Shown: positions 37,141 to 46,327 of the stretch, piece after piece
How the letters are laid out: each line of letters starts with the position of its first letter
How positions within the stretch are numbered: position 1 is the first letter of the stretch
From: Pseudomonas caricapapayae
Lineage (GTDB): Bacteria; Pseudomonadota; Gammaproteobacteria; Pseudomonadales; Pseudomonadaceae
Assembly: GCF_001400735.1 (NCBI RefSeq)
Contig: NZ_LJPW01000146.1
Coordinates: 62,001 to 126,000 of the forward strand
DNA: 64,000 bases
Direction: 5' to 3'
Made by a program: the position numbers and the translations under genes
Notes under the pieces: model-generated
The model's database searches: none
Told to the model about the DNA's origin: nothing
Seen by the model: the letters and a program-made list of their open reading frames with translations, nothing else

Positions 37141-37357
37141 GATCGCCTGTTCCTGATGTGCGTACCGAACGAGGATACATTTTTTCCACCCGGCATCAGC
37201 GCTCATGGAATAACCATAATCGCCACCTATCGGTCCTCGGAAAAATACGCTGAATTTCCCCGTACCGCGACACTCACTTATCTACGTTGCATAGAAAAAC
37301 AGAAAGTCTCGAATGACCGCGTCAATCGTGATGTTCAACTGCCGAGGTACGATTTTC

Positions 37358-38809
37358 ATGACGTCTCTTCAAGTGATGACCGGCACTGCCGTCGTCAAAA
37401 CCGTGGTTGAAGAAGCCTGTTCAAAAACCGTCTATCAATCATGGATGAGTGAACGTGCTCCAGAACATCAACACGATGCGGCCATGTTTCTGAATCACTG
37501 CCTGGCTCAGGCCGAGCGGGAAAACTGCGACCTTCCGGCTCAGCCTGAAACGCTTGAACACTGGATGGAACAGAATGTAGGGGTCGTGGCCGATCAGTAT
37601 GCGCTCTACCTTGAACAACGTCGTAACGGGCAACCGAGACGGTTTTTCAGGACCAAGGCGCAGGCCATGTATTTCATTCAGCAGGTCGCGCCAACCAAGC
37701 TGGTCGACGGTGCGTGGTTGTATGGCTTGCTGCCGCACTGGGCGGACTACCGTTTTCACGGCCTGATTCGTACTTACCTTGAGGAACTGGGCGACGGCGA
37801 ACAGGCACAGAATCATGTCTCTCTGTACCGCAAGTTGCTGGCGGATCTGGACTGCGATACCAGCGCCCCGCTCACTGATGACGCTTACCTACAAGGTGCC
37901 ATTCAGTTGTCGCTGGGGCAACTGAGCGAGCACTACCTTCCCGAGGTCATTGGTTACAACCTGGGGTACGAGCAGTTGCCGCTGCATTTGCTCATCACCT
38001 CGTTCGAGCTGAATGAGCTGGGTATCGACCCTTATTACTTCACACTGCATGTCACGATCGACAACGCCAGTACCGGCCATGCGCGCAAGGCTGCGCAGAG
38101 CGTTCTGGAGCTGCTGCCTGTAGGTCAGGAACGCGACGAGTTCTATCGCCGTGTCGCCAATGGCTACAGGCTGAACGAGCTGGGCATGGGCTCTACCCAG
38201 GTGATCCAGTCGTTCGATCTTGAGCAGGAAGTGATCGCCATGCTCGAGCGCAAACGCACCTTCGGCCAGCACATGCATTCCGACTACTGCCGTCTCGATG
38301 GCAAGACGGTCAACGAGTGGCTGGCCGAACCCGACCAGATCCCGGAATTTCTTGCCGTGCTGCAAAACCGGGGCTGGATCAAACGTCATGAAGATCCCCT
38401 GCACAGCCGTTTCTGGAAGCTGTTCGAAGGCGTCGGCGCTCCCATGTTCGGCGTGTTCAATGGCTACGAAAAGCAGCTCATGCATGACTGGATCGCCGGC
38501 GACTGGCTGTCCGATGGCAGCGCTCAGCCAACTGTCGGCAAGCGGCTTCCGGAAGCATTCCGCTCCCGCTTTCGCAACCTGCAAGGCAGCGCTCAGCCTT
38601 CGCCGGCTTTGGCCACGGCCGCATCGGCCGACGCTGATCCGGATGTACGCGAACTGCACATGAAACTCGAATCGGCGGCGGCGTCCGAGAAGATGTCCAC
38701 GCTGATCGAAAGCATGTCGCCAGCAAGGCATGCCACCGCCGCCGGACTGCACGCGACTCGCCTGTTTGTCAGCAGCATGGCCGAGCGAGTGACGGGAGCT
38801 TGCGTATGA
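37358..38809 (+). CDS. Haem-oxygenase-like diiron enzyme
   Basis: A 483-residue protein of the iron-containing redox enzyme type (haem-oxygenase-like fold). Candidate metal ligands stand in FTLHVTID...GH (His231, Asp235, His241) with upstream glutamates around EVIGYNLGYE. Relatives of this fold are N-oxygenases and C-C bond-cleaving oxidases in natural-product pathways. An ATG at 37358 with a GAGGT site is preferred to one at 37313. The stop overlaps the start of a methyltransferase gene by 4 bp, so the two act together. Substrate unknown. Confidence 0.7.
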   Translation: MTSLQVMTGTAVVKTVVEEACSKTVYQSWMSERAPEHQHDAAMFLNHCLAQAERENCDLPAQPETLEHWMEQNVGVVADQYALYLEQRRNGQPRRFFRTKAQAMYFIQQVAPTKLVDGAWLYGLLPHWADYRFHGLIRTYLEELGDGEQAQNHVSLYRKLLADLDCDTSAPLTDDAYLQGAIQLSLGQLSEHYLPEVIGYNLGYEQLPLHLLITSFELNELGIDPYYFTLHVTIDNASTGHARKAAQSVLELLPVGQERDEFYRRVANGYRLNELGMGSTQVIQSFDLEQEVIAMLERKRTFGQHMHSDYCRLDGKTVNEWLAEPDQIPEFLAVLQNRGWIKRHEDPLHSRFWKLFEGVGAPMFGVFNGYEKQLMHDWIAGDWLSDGSAQPTVGKRLPEAFRSRFRNLQGSAQPSPALATAASADADPDVRELHMKLESAAASEKMSTLIESMSPARHATAAGLHATRLFVSSMAERVTGACV

Positions 38810-39750
38810 ATAACTCACTGCCGGACAGCGCCGCGCTGATCGCGCTGGCACAGCGCCTCAAGACCAGTGGGTATCGGTTTGTCACACCCACTCCGTTGAC
38901 TCATAAGCATGTCAATCAACGTCCGGAAAACCGTGTCGCTGCGTCGCTAAGAGACGTATTCGGCTGGAGCCGTTCGATACCGGAATCCATGCTGCCGGTG
39001 GCCGAGGCGCAAGGCTTGCTGGAAGCCGGTATTCTTCAACGCAGCGAAGACGGCTTGAAGAGCCGGGTCAGATTTTCCAGCCTGGATGACTTGCTGCTGG
39101 TGCACTCCGCGTTTCCAACTGCCGATGAAGACTCGGTATTTTTCGGCCCGGACACCTACCGCTTTGCGCACTCCATCCATCGCCATTTGCAAAGTACTTC
39201 GCAGCCGATCAACCGCGCGGTCGATATCGGCTGCGGTACCGGCGCTGGTGCCATGCTGGTTGCAGTTGCACGTCCGCAGGCGCAGGTTCACGCGGTCGAC
39301 ATCAACCCCAAGGCCCTGCATTTCGCTCAGACCAACGCCATGATAGCCGGGCTGGAAAACATGGAGTGCTGCCACAGCGATATCCTCTCGGGCCTGGCCG
39401 GTAACTTCGACCTTATTGTCGCCAACCCGCCCTACATGAAGGACGCCAAACGCCGGGCTTACCGCCATGGCGGCGATGCATTGGGCGCAGACCTGTCAGT
39501 ACGCATCGTGCGTGAGGCACTGGATCGCCTTGCCCAGGGCGGCTCGCTGGTGCTCTACACCGGCGTGGCTATGGTGGGTGAGCATGACCCGTTTTTCGAA
39601 GCTGTGCGTGACGATATCGATCATGTAGCGCTGGCATGGACCTACCGCGAGCTGGACCCGGATGTGTTCGGCGAAGAGCTGCTTGAAGAGGGCTACGAGG
39701 ATGTGGACCGTATTGCCGCAGTAGAGCTGGTAGTGACACGACGGGCCTGA
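38806..39750 (+). CDS. HemK-like SAM methyltransferase
   Basis: A 314-residue class I methyltransferase. An N-terminal helical part (about 1-125) precedes the SAM site VDIGCGTGAGA (about 138-148) and the NPPY motif (about 207-210), which in this class marks methylation of planar amide or amine nitrogen (HemK/PrmC, N6-adenine enzymes). It is translationally coupled to the diiron enzyme by an ATGA overlap. A small-molecule N-methylation in the same pathway is the natural guess. Confidence 0.82.
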   Translation: MNNSLPDSAALIALAQRLKTSGYRFVTPTPLTHKHVNQRPENRVAASLRDVFGWSRSIPESMLPVAEAQGLLEAGILQRSEDGLKSRVRFSSLDDLLLVHSAFPTADEDSVFFGPDTYRFAHSIHRHLQSTSQPINRAVDIGCGTGAGAMLVAVARPQAQVHAVDINPKALHFAQTNAMIAGLENMECCHSDILSGLAGNFDLIVANPPYMKDAKRRAYRHGGDALGADLSVRIVREALDRLAQGGSLVLYTGVAMVGEHDPFFEAVRDDIDHVALAWTYRELDPDVFGEELLEEGYEDVDRIAAVELVVTRRA

Positions 39751-39921
39751 AACCCCTGCACGAGCGGCTGTCATCCCTTCGATAGTTCAGGCTTATAGCG
39801 CACATAAGAACCAAGCATTGGTCAGTCTGCCAGCCCCCCGGTAACACTTGCCCCAAGCCCTTGATCAACAGAACGCTGTTGATCGAGAAGACTTGGCGCG
39901 AAACGCAAGGGATGACGACAG

Positions 39922-40335
39922 ATGCTACGACTGAACAAGATTATCGAAACGGCGCTCTATGTGGATAACCTTGCGAAGGCCAGGGATTTCTATTCAGACA
40001 CCCTTGAACTGGAGGTCATGTTTGAAAGCCCGACATTGGTGGCCTTCAATGTGGCCGGGGTGAGCACGTTGCTGTTGTTCAAGCGCGGCGCTTCACTGCA
40101 GACGCAGTACCTGAGCGGGGGAGAAATACCGCCGCATGATGCACAAGGGCAAATTCATGTGTGCTTTGCCATCAACGCCGACCAGATGCAACCGTGGGCC
40201 GACCGCCTTGCTGAGGCCAGAGTGGCCATCGAAGGCAGAACCGAGTGGCCGAAGGGCGGATCAAGCATTTATTTCCGCGACCCCGATGAAAATCTTGTTG
40301 AGCTGCTGACCCCAGGGTGCTGGGCCATTTATTGA
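39922..40335 (+). CDS. VOC (glyoxalase/bleomycin-resistance) family protein
   Basis: A 137-residue single VOC module pair: beta-alpha-beta units with the early ALYVDNLAKARDFY pattern and the late FRDPDENLVEL motif holding a metal-ligand glutamate. Functions in this family range from lactoylglutathione lyase to dioxygenase and drug binding. It is 171 bp after the methyltransferase on the same strand and could act in, or protect against, that pathway's product, but may be unrelated. Confidence 0.8.
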   Translation: MLRLNKIIETALYVDNLAKARDFYSDTLELEVMFESPTLVAFNVAGVSTLLLFKRGASLQTQYLSGGEIPPHDAQGQIHVCFAINADQMQPWADRLAEARVAIEGRTEWPKGGSSIYFRDPDENLVELLTPGCWAIY

Positions 40336-40406
40336 CTGGTCAAAGGATACGGGGGCAGACAGAGGCACATTTTGAAGATTGACGAAGGCGTATGTCGACT
40401 GACAAA

Positions 40407-40421
40407 TGTTATGTTATAACA
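40407..40421. promoter_or_regulatory. Zur operator of TonB/ABC operon
   Basis: TGTTATGTTATAACA matches the Zur core at 13 of 14 defined positions. It lies 46 bp upstream of the receptor ATG at 40467 and argues against an in-frame ATG at 40392, which would put the operator inside the gene. Confidence 0.85.
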
Positions 40422-40466
40422 ATTACGAGTTATCAAACGCAGTCCTTCAAAGCGACCCTTGTCCCC

Positions 40467-42611
40467 ATGATCAGCCCTTTTTTCCAGCCTCGCCCTGTGG
40501 TTACAACGCTCTGCCTGCTGTTCAGCGGCGCAAATTACGTGAGCGCTTCCGAGCAGGTCGAGCTTGCTTCGTCCACCATAAAAGCCACAGCCCAGCCTCA
40601 AGATGGAGAGCATCTCGACTCCGTTGGCAATGCCGGTTCTCGCCTGCCGATGACGGCCTTGCAGACCCCGGCCAGCACCAGCGCTCTCGATGGAAACGAA
40701 GTGCGCCGGCGCGGTGACGCAAACGTGCAGCAGGCCGTTGCCCGCAGCCCCGGCATCACGGCCATAGGGACGCCCGGTGATGGCGGCACCGCCTTGTCCG
40801 CGCGTGGTTTCACAGGTCAGGGATCAGTGATGCAGTTGTATGACGGCAGCCGCATGTACAGCGCAATGGGCACTGTCACCCTGCCGGTCGACACCTGGGC
40901 AATCGACCGTATTGAAGTCCTGCGCGGTCCGGCCTCGGTACTCTATGGCGAAGGTGCCACTGGAGCGGTGGTCAATGTGATCCCCAAAAAGCCTTTCGAA
41001 GGGGACATCGAAAACCACCTGCGCCTTGGCTACGGCTCTTACGACAGCCAGCAGACAGCGCTCGACAGTGGCGGCTCGTTGACCGACCGGTTGAGTTACC
41101 GCTTGAACCTCAACCAACTGCGCAGTAATGGCTGGATCGATGACGGCGAATCGCGCAGCACGTTTTTCAGTGGTGGCCTGCGCTGGCAGGCCAGTGACAG
41201 CCTGTCTTTCACCCTCGCCCACGACGGCGGCAATCAGCGCCCGATGAACGACTTCGGCGTGCCGATGATCAACGGCCGCTACCACGAGGGGCTGCGAGAC
41301 AAGAACTACAACATCGAGAACGACAAGCAACATTACGACGATCAATGGACACGGCTGACCACAGACTGGCAGATAGCCGATCAGGTGACTTCATCCAACG
41401 AGCTCTACTACCTGACCTCGCAGCGACGCTGGCAGAACGCCGAAAACTACAACTGGGACGCTGCCACGCAGCAGCTGTCGCGCAGCGGCTATTTAAGCAT
41501 CAAGCACAATCAGGAACAGGCAGGGGATCGCCAGACGTTTACCTTCAAACACAGCCTGGGCGGGCTGGACAGCCAGAGCGTGCTGGGAATGGACGTCAAC
41601 CGCATCCGTTTCAAGCTGACCAACAACTCGCCCTACAACGATGTAAATCCGACGGGAGACCCCATAGACATCGAACACCCCGAACCGGGCCGGTTTCAGA
41701 GTGCATCACCGTATTCGGAGCTGTTCAAAAGCACCACTCGTCAACTGTCGGTCTTCGGCGAAAACCGTACCCGGCTGAACGATAAACTCTCGGTGATCAC
41801 AGGCGTACGGCGTGACTACGTAGATATCGAACGCAATGCCCTGCGCGATGACAGCCGCACCGAAAAAGACCTGATCGGCAACAACTGGAAGGTCGGACTG
41901 GTTTACGCACTGACGCCGGACAGCTCCGCCTACGCGCAATACTCAACCAGCACCGACGGCGTTGGCAGTCTTGTCTCGCTCAACCCCAACCAGCAACAAT
42001 TCGACCTTGCCACCGCCAGGCAGTCAGAAGTGGGTTTCAAGCAGGCCCTGTGGAACCAGCGCCTGGAATGGACGCTGGCGGCTTACCACATCGTCAAGAA
42101 GAAGCTGCTGACCACTGACGCCGGCAATCCTGACCTCACCCAACAGGTGGGGCAGCAGTCTTCCGACGGGCTTGAGGCCAGCATGAAGCTGCAACTGCCG
42201 CAGGACTGGGCCCTGACAGCCAATGCGGCCATCGTGCGTGCCCGTTATGATCAATTTGATCAGAGCGTATCGGGCATAGCCGTCTCGCGTGACGGCAATA
42301 CGCCCGTCGATGTGCCAAGGCGCACAGCCAACCTGTGGCTCGATAAACAGCTTGGCAGTTCTGTGCAGATCGGCGGCGGGCTGCGCTATGTCGACCGCCG
42401 ATACGCCGATATCGCCAACACTCACCAGCTGCCCGCCTACACCGTGGCCGACGCCAGCCTGTCATGGAAAGCGCTGCGCAATACCACGCTTGGCTTGCAG
42501 GCACGCAATCTGTTTGATCGCCAGTACGCAGCGAGTCAGTACAACGAGGGTCAGCAATGGATTCTGGGAGAGCCCCGCTCGCTGTACGTGACTGCGGACC
42601 TGAGTTTCTGA
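40467..42611 (+). CDS. TonB-dependent outer-membrane receptor, zinc-regulated
   Basis: A receptor of about 714 residues: signal peptide (1-25, ending YVSA), plug domain (about 70-190, with RGFTGQG and IDRIEVLRGPASVLYGEGATGAVVN split across it) and a 22-strand barrel ending in the aromatic C-terminus DLSF. Such receptors import metal complexes or cobalamin-like ligands using TonB energy. With a strong Zur box upstream and a coupled ABC importer it is probably a zinc- or zincophore-uptake receptor (inference). P. aeruginosa has a similar four-gene Zur-controlled locus, as I recall (PA2911-PA2914). Confidence 0.88.
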   Translation: MISPFFQPRPVVTTLCLLFSGANYVSASEQVELASSTIKATAQPQDGEHLDSVGNAGSRLPMTALQTPASTSALDGNEVRRRGDANVQQAVARSPGITAIGTPGDGGTALSARGFTGQGSVMQLYDGSRMYSAMGTVTLPVDTWAIDRIEVLRGPASVLYGEGATGAVVNVIPKKPFEGDIENHLRLGYGSYDSQQTALDSGGSLTDRLSYRLNLNQLRSNGWIDDGESRSTFFSGGLRWQASDSLSFTLAHDGGNQRPMNDFGVPMINGRYHEGLRDKNYNIENDKQHYDDQWTRLTTDWQIADQVTSSNELYYLTSQRRWQNAENYNWDAATQQLSRSGYLSIKHNQEQAGDRQTFTFKHSLGGLDSQSVLGMDVNRIRFKLTNNSPYNDVNPTGDPIDIEHPEPGRFQSASPYSELFKSTTRQLSVFGENRTRLNDKLSVITGVRRDYVDIERNALRDDSRTEKDLIGNNWKVGLVYALTPDSSAYAQYSTSTDGVGSLVSLNPNQQQFDLATARQSEVGFKQALWNQRLEWTLAAYHIVKKKLLTTDAGNPDLTQQVGQQSSDGLEASMKLQLPQDWALTANAAIVRARYDQFDQSVSGIAVSRDGNTPVDVPRRTANLWLDKQLGSSVQIGGGLRYVDRRYADIANTHQLPAYTVADASLSWKALRNTTLGLQARNLFDRQYAASQYNEGQQWILGEPRSLYVTADLSF

Positions 42612-43390
42612 TGCTTGCGCTGGAGCGTCTCGCGTGGGCCCCGGAACAGACGTCAGTCTGCGCCCACGAACATTTCGCCCTCAAGGATATCGACCTGCGG
42701 ATCGCTGACGGCGAGTTCGTCGGCCTGATCGGTCCCAACGGCAGCGGCAAGACCAGCCTGCTGCGTTGCGCGTTCCGTTACAGCCGTCCGCACAGCGGCA
42801 AGGTCGTAATCAGCGCTCACGACATCTGGTCTCGCAGCCCGCGCTGGTGCGCCCGGCATGTTGCGGTGGTTGCGCAGGAATTTCCCGATGCGTTCGGCCT
42901 GACGCTACTGGACGTGACGAACATGGGCCGCGCCCCTCATCAGGGATTCTTTGCGGCGGACAGCGCCCACGACCGTGCCATTGTGCACAACGCTCTGAAC
43001 GCTGTCGGGCTGACAGGCTATGAACAGCATCGTTTCGACACGCTCTCCGGCGGCGAGAAACAGCGTTGCCTGCTGGCGCGCGCTCTGGTGCAAGAGCCTC
43101 GGTTGATGGTGCTGGACGAGCCGACCAATCACCTGGACCCGCGCCATCAGCTGGAACTGCTGGCGCTGGTCAAACAACTTGGCGTGGCGACGCTGGCGAG
43201 TATCCATGACCTCAACCTTGCCGCGGCATTCTGTGACCGCCTGTGCGTCATCCATCATGGCCGGCTGATCGCTCAAGGCACGCCACAAGAGGTACTGACC
43301 CCGGAAATGCTGCTCAACGTGTTCGGCGCCAAAGCGCTGGTCGATAGCCATCCTCTGCGCGACTACCCGCGCGTTACCTGGATACCGTGA
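42611..43390 (+). CDS. ABC ATPase (BtuD/FecE type)
   Basis: A 259-residue ATPase of the siderophore/cobalamin importer class. Walker A is GPNGSGKTS (about 41-49), signature LSGGEKQR (about 143-150) and Walker B LMVLDEPTN (about 164-172) are intact, with the switch His in SIHD. Its ATG overlaps the receptor's stop by one base (TGATG). It powers the permease encoded two genes on. Confidence 0.92.
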   Translation: MLALERLAWAPEQTSVCAHEHFALKDIDLRIADGEFVGLIGPNGSGKTSLLRCAFRYSRPHSGKVVISAHDIWSRSPRWCARHVAVVAQEFPDAFGLTLLDVTNMGRAPHQGFFAADSAHDRAIVHNALNAVGLTGYEQHRFDTLSGGEKQRCLLARALVQEPRLMVLDEPTNHLDPRHQLELLALVKQLGVATLASIHDLNLAAAFCDRLCVIHHGRLIAQGTPQEVLTPEMLLNVFGAKALVDSHPLRDYPRVTWIP

Positions 43391-43391
43391 A

Positions 43392-44342
43392 ATGAACTGC
43401 CTGTACGCCCGTCTGACTTTGGTCACGTTGTTATGCAGCCCGATGGCGCACGCCGCCTACCCCGTCACCGTGCAAAGCTGCGACCGGTCGGTAACCTTCA
43501 CTGCTGCGCCCCAGCGTGCCGTCAGCAACGATGTGAGCCTCACCAAAATGATGGTTGCCCTGGGTTTGCAGTCGCACATGGTCGGCTACAGCGGCATCAC
43601 TGGCTGGAATAAACCTGATCAGGGTTTGTTGCACGACCTGGGCAATCTGCCCGAGCTGGCCAGCAAGTACCCGTCGCTGGAAACACTGCTCAATACCAAC
43701 GCCGACTTCTATTTTGCCGGGTGGAACTATGGCATGCGGGTAGGTGGCGACGTCACGCCGCAGAGTCTGGCACCGTTGGGTATCCAGGCTTATGAACTGA
43801 CCGAATCCTGCGCGCAGATAATGCCTCGCGCCGAAGCAACGCTGGAGGATGTCTATAACGACCTGCTGAATCTGGGCCGGATATTCAACGTGCAGACCCG
43901 GGCTGAAATGCTGGTTGCGCAGATGCGCCGCAGCGTGAGCGAGGTTCAGGAAAATGTGGCAGGCAAAGCGCCGCCCAGGGTTTTTCTGTACGACAGCGGT
44001 GAAGACCGACCCATGACCGCCGGGCGTCTGGCCATACCTCAGGCACTGATCAGCGCCGCTGGTGGCCTTAACGTCATGGGTGATGTCGCCGCCAGCTGGA
44101 CGCACGTCAACTGGGAGTCGGTCGTGCAAAGCAACCCGGAGGTTATCGTGATCGTCGACTACGGCGAAATCAGCGCTGCGCAGAAAGAGCACTTTCTTGA
44201 AAGCCATCCGGCGCTGCAATCCATCGACGCAATCCGCAACCGACGCTATGTCGTGCTGCCTTACGTAGCGGTTACGCCGGGGCTCGATAACGTCACGGCC
44301 ATCGAGACGCTTGCAGCGGCATTTCATGACATGAAGCGATGA
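43392..44342 (+). CDS. Periplasmic binding protein (BtuF/FepB type)
   Basis: A 316-residue class III binding protein with a signal peptide (1-21, ending AHAA) and two lobes joined by a rigid helix (around residue 150-175). It captures the ligand passed by the TonB receptor and delivers it to the permease. Start follows the ATPase stop by 1 bp; its own stop overlaps the permease start by 4 bp (ATGA). No His-rich loop typical of ZnuA is present, so a metal complex rather than free zinc is more likely. Confidence 0.88.
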   Translation: MNCLYARLTLVTLLCSPMAHAAYPVTVQSCDRSVTFTAAPQRAVSNDVSLTKMMVALGLQSHMVGYSGITGWNKPDQGLLHDLGNLPELASKYPSLETLLNTNADFYFAGWNYGMRVGGDVTPQSLAPLGIQAYELTESCAQIMPRAEATLEDVYNDLLNLGRIFNVQTRAEMLVAQMRRSVSEVQENVAGKAPPRVFLYDSGEDRPMTAGRLAIPQALISAAGGLNVMGDVAASWTHVNWESVVQSNPEVIVIVDYGEISAAQKEHFLESHPALQSIDAIRNRRYVVLPYVAVTPGLDNVTAIETLAAAFHDMKR

Positions 44343-45388
44343 CCCTCGCCCAGTGGCTGACCGAGCGGCCTGGCCGTTACACGGCTTTGCTGATCACGCT
44401 GACACTCGTGCTGCTGATGTCATGTCTTATGTGCATCACCTTCGGCGCGGCACCGGTGCCATTGAGCCAGGTGATGGATATCCTGATGTCCAAGCTGTTC
44501 GGTGCCAGCGATGCCCCGCACCTCTGGACAGCAGGACAGGAAACCATCGTCTGGCTGATACGCACGCCACGGGTATTGCTGGGCGTGCTGGCCGGTGCGG
44601 GTCTGGCGCTGATTGGCAGCGTCCTGCAGGCAGCGACCCGTAATCCTCTGGCCGACCCACACCTGTTGGGGGCAACCTCGGGTGCGACGCTGGGCGCGGT
44701 TATCGTGGTCATGCACGTAGGAGAAGTCGCTGGCATGCTGACGTTGCCGCTGGCCGCCTTTGCCGGCTCGCTGGTCAGTCTGTGCCTGGTGCTGTGGCTG
44801 GCGAGCGACAAAGACCGCCTGGACAGCCAGCGCCTGCTGCTCGGCGGAGTCGCGGTGTCCTTTGTGATGATGGCGATCGCCAACCTGTCGTTGTTTCTGG
44901 GCGACCACCGCGCCAGTTCCTCAGTGCTGTTCTGGATGCTCGGCGGGCTTGGGCTTGCCCGCTGGGACTTGCTTGTAGTGCCCTTGATTACGGTTTCGTC
45001 GGGCTGGATTCTGCTCCAGGGGCTGGGCCGCTCGTTGAACGCCTTGATGGGCGGCGATCAGACCGCCACCAGCCTTGGCCTGCAAGTACGCAATGTGCGT
45101 CTGCTGGTTTTTCTGATTGCCTCACTGATGACCGGCGTGCTGGTCGCCTTGTGCGGCTCCATAGGGTTTGTCGGCCTGATGGTGCCGCACATCGCCAGAC
45201 GTCTGGTGGGCTCGGAGCATCGACGCCTGCTGCCCGTCGCTACGTTGCTGGGTGCCTTGTTGATGATCTGGGTGGATGTCATCTCCCGTACGCTGATTGC
45301 GCCAGAGGATCTGCCGATAGGGATTGCGACGGCGTTACTGGGCGGGGTGTTTTTTATTTTCATGATGAAGCGGGGTCGGCGTTTTTAG
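44339..45388 (+). CDS. FecCD-family ABC permease
   Basis: A 349-residue permease with about ten membrane helices and FecCD landmarks: LIGSVLQAATRNPLADPHLLG near residues 100-120 (split as usual), and GFVGLMVPHIARRLVG near 278-293, which contacts the ATPase. It completes the operon receptor-ATPase-binding protein-permease. Two copies would form the inner-membrane pore. Confidence 0.92.
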   Translation: MTLAQWLTERPGRYTALLITLTLVLLMSCLMCITFGAAPVPLSQVMDILMSKLFGASDAPHLWTAGQETIVWLIRTPRVLLGVLAGAGLALIGSVLQAATRNPLADPHLLGATSGATLGAVIVVMHVGEVAGMLTLPLAAFAGSLVSLCLVLWLASDKDRLDSQRLLLGGVAVSFVMMAIANLSLFLGDHRASSSVLFWMLGGLGLARWDLLVVPLITVSSGWILLQGLGRSLNALMGGDQTATSLGLQVRNVRLLVFLIASLMTGVLVALCGSIGFVGLMVPHIARRLVGSEHRRLLPVATLLGALLMIWVDVISRTLIAPEDLPIGIATALLGGVFFIFMMKRGRRF

Positions 45389-45503
45389 CGAGGTGTTTCA
45401 GAAACACCACCAGAGGATTCAAGCGCAGCGGCTAAGATGCTTGAGCGAAGCCTTGGCCACAGGCCTGCTTCCGTCCCAATGAGACCTCAAGGAGATGAGT
45501 GCA

Positions 45504-46229
45504 ATGTCGCGTAAAGTTTTTGTGGCCGGCGCATCCGGCGTAATCGGCAAAGCCCTGCTCAAGCTCCTGGTGGCTGCGGACTACAGCGTGTATGGCGCTA
45601 CCCGTCGCGTCGAAAAAGTGAAGGACATTGAGGCCACAGGTGCCAAGGCAGTGGTGGTAGATGTCTATGACGCCGAGCGTTTAAACGAAGAGTTGGTCCG
45701 CATACAGCCATGGGCTGTTATTCATCAGCTGACAGATCTGCCTCGTGGCCTGAGTCCCGAATTGATGGCAAAAGCGATCGAGAGCAACGCACGTATCCGT
45801 ACAGAAGGAACGCGTAATCTAATAGCCGCCGCTCGGGCCGCTGGCGCTACACGCCTGATAGCTCAAAGCATCGCCTGGGCCTATCGCCCAGGTGACACCC
45901 CTTATCTGGAAACCTGTCTGCTGGACGTGGAGGCACAAGGCAGCCGTGGCATCAGCGTGGGGGGTGTCGCAGCCTTGGAACAGCAAGTGCTGAGCGCGCC
46001 AGCATTGAACGGCACCGTCTTGCGGTATGGCCAGTTATACGGACCCGACACTGGCACTGACGAGCCGACCGGCACCAGCCCAGTGCACGTACAAGCCGCT
46101 GCGCGCGCAGCATTGCTGGCGTTGCAAAAGGAGCAAAGTGGTATTTTCAATATCACTCAGGACAGCCAGACCGTCAGCAACGAGAAAGCCAAGCGCATAT
46201 TGGGGTGGTCTTCTACCGTGGAGGCTTGA
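45504..46229 (+). CDS. NAD(P)-dependent epimerase/dehydratase-like protein
   Basis: A 241-residue Rossmann-fold protein of the extended SDR type, with the nucleotide motif GASGVIG near the N-terminus (about 8-14) and a partial active-site region (around AQSIAWAYRP, lacking a clear YxxxK). It is shorter than most family members. ATG at 45504 is chosen over 45495 because the AAGGAG site is directly against the latter. Substrate unknown. A lyase gene follows 98 bp on. Confidence 0.75.
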   Translation: MSRKVFVAGASGVIGKALLKLLVAADYSVYGATRRVEKVKDIEATGAKAVVVDVYDAERLNEELVRIQPWAVIHQLTDLPRGLSPELMAKAIESNARIRTEGTRNLIAAARAAGATRLIAQSIAWAYRPGDTPYLETCLLDVEAQGSRGISVGGVAALEQQVLSAPALNGTVLRYGQLYGPDTGTDEPTGTSPVHVQAAARAALLALQKEQSGIFNITQDSQTVSNEKAKRILGWSSTVEA

Positions 46230-46327
46230 CGCCACAATGCAGCTACTCCGTAAGAAGGCAGGCTTTCTATTTCCAGTCGCTTGCCTGCCAAGGTCAATAG
46301 ATGGCAACTTTCAGGAAGGATAGTGTG

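Noticed and set aside
39769-39921. Possible small regulatory RNA or promoter between methyltransferase and VOC genes
   Set aside because: No clear promoter pair or terminator hairpin could be read by eye; nothing specific to support it.
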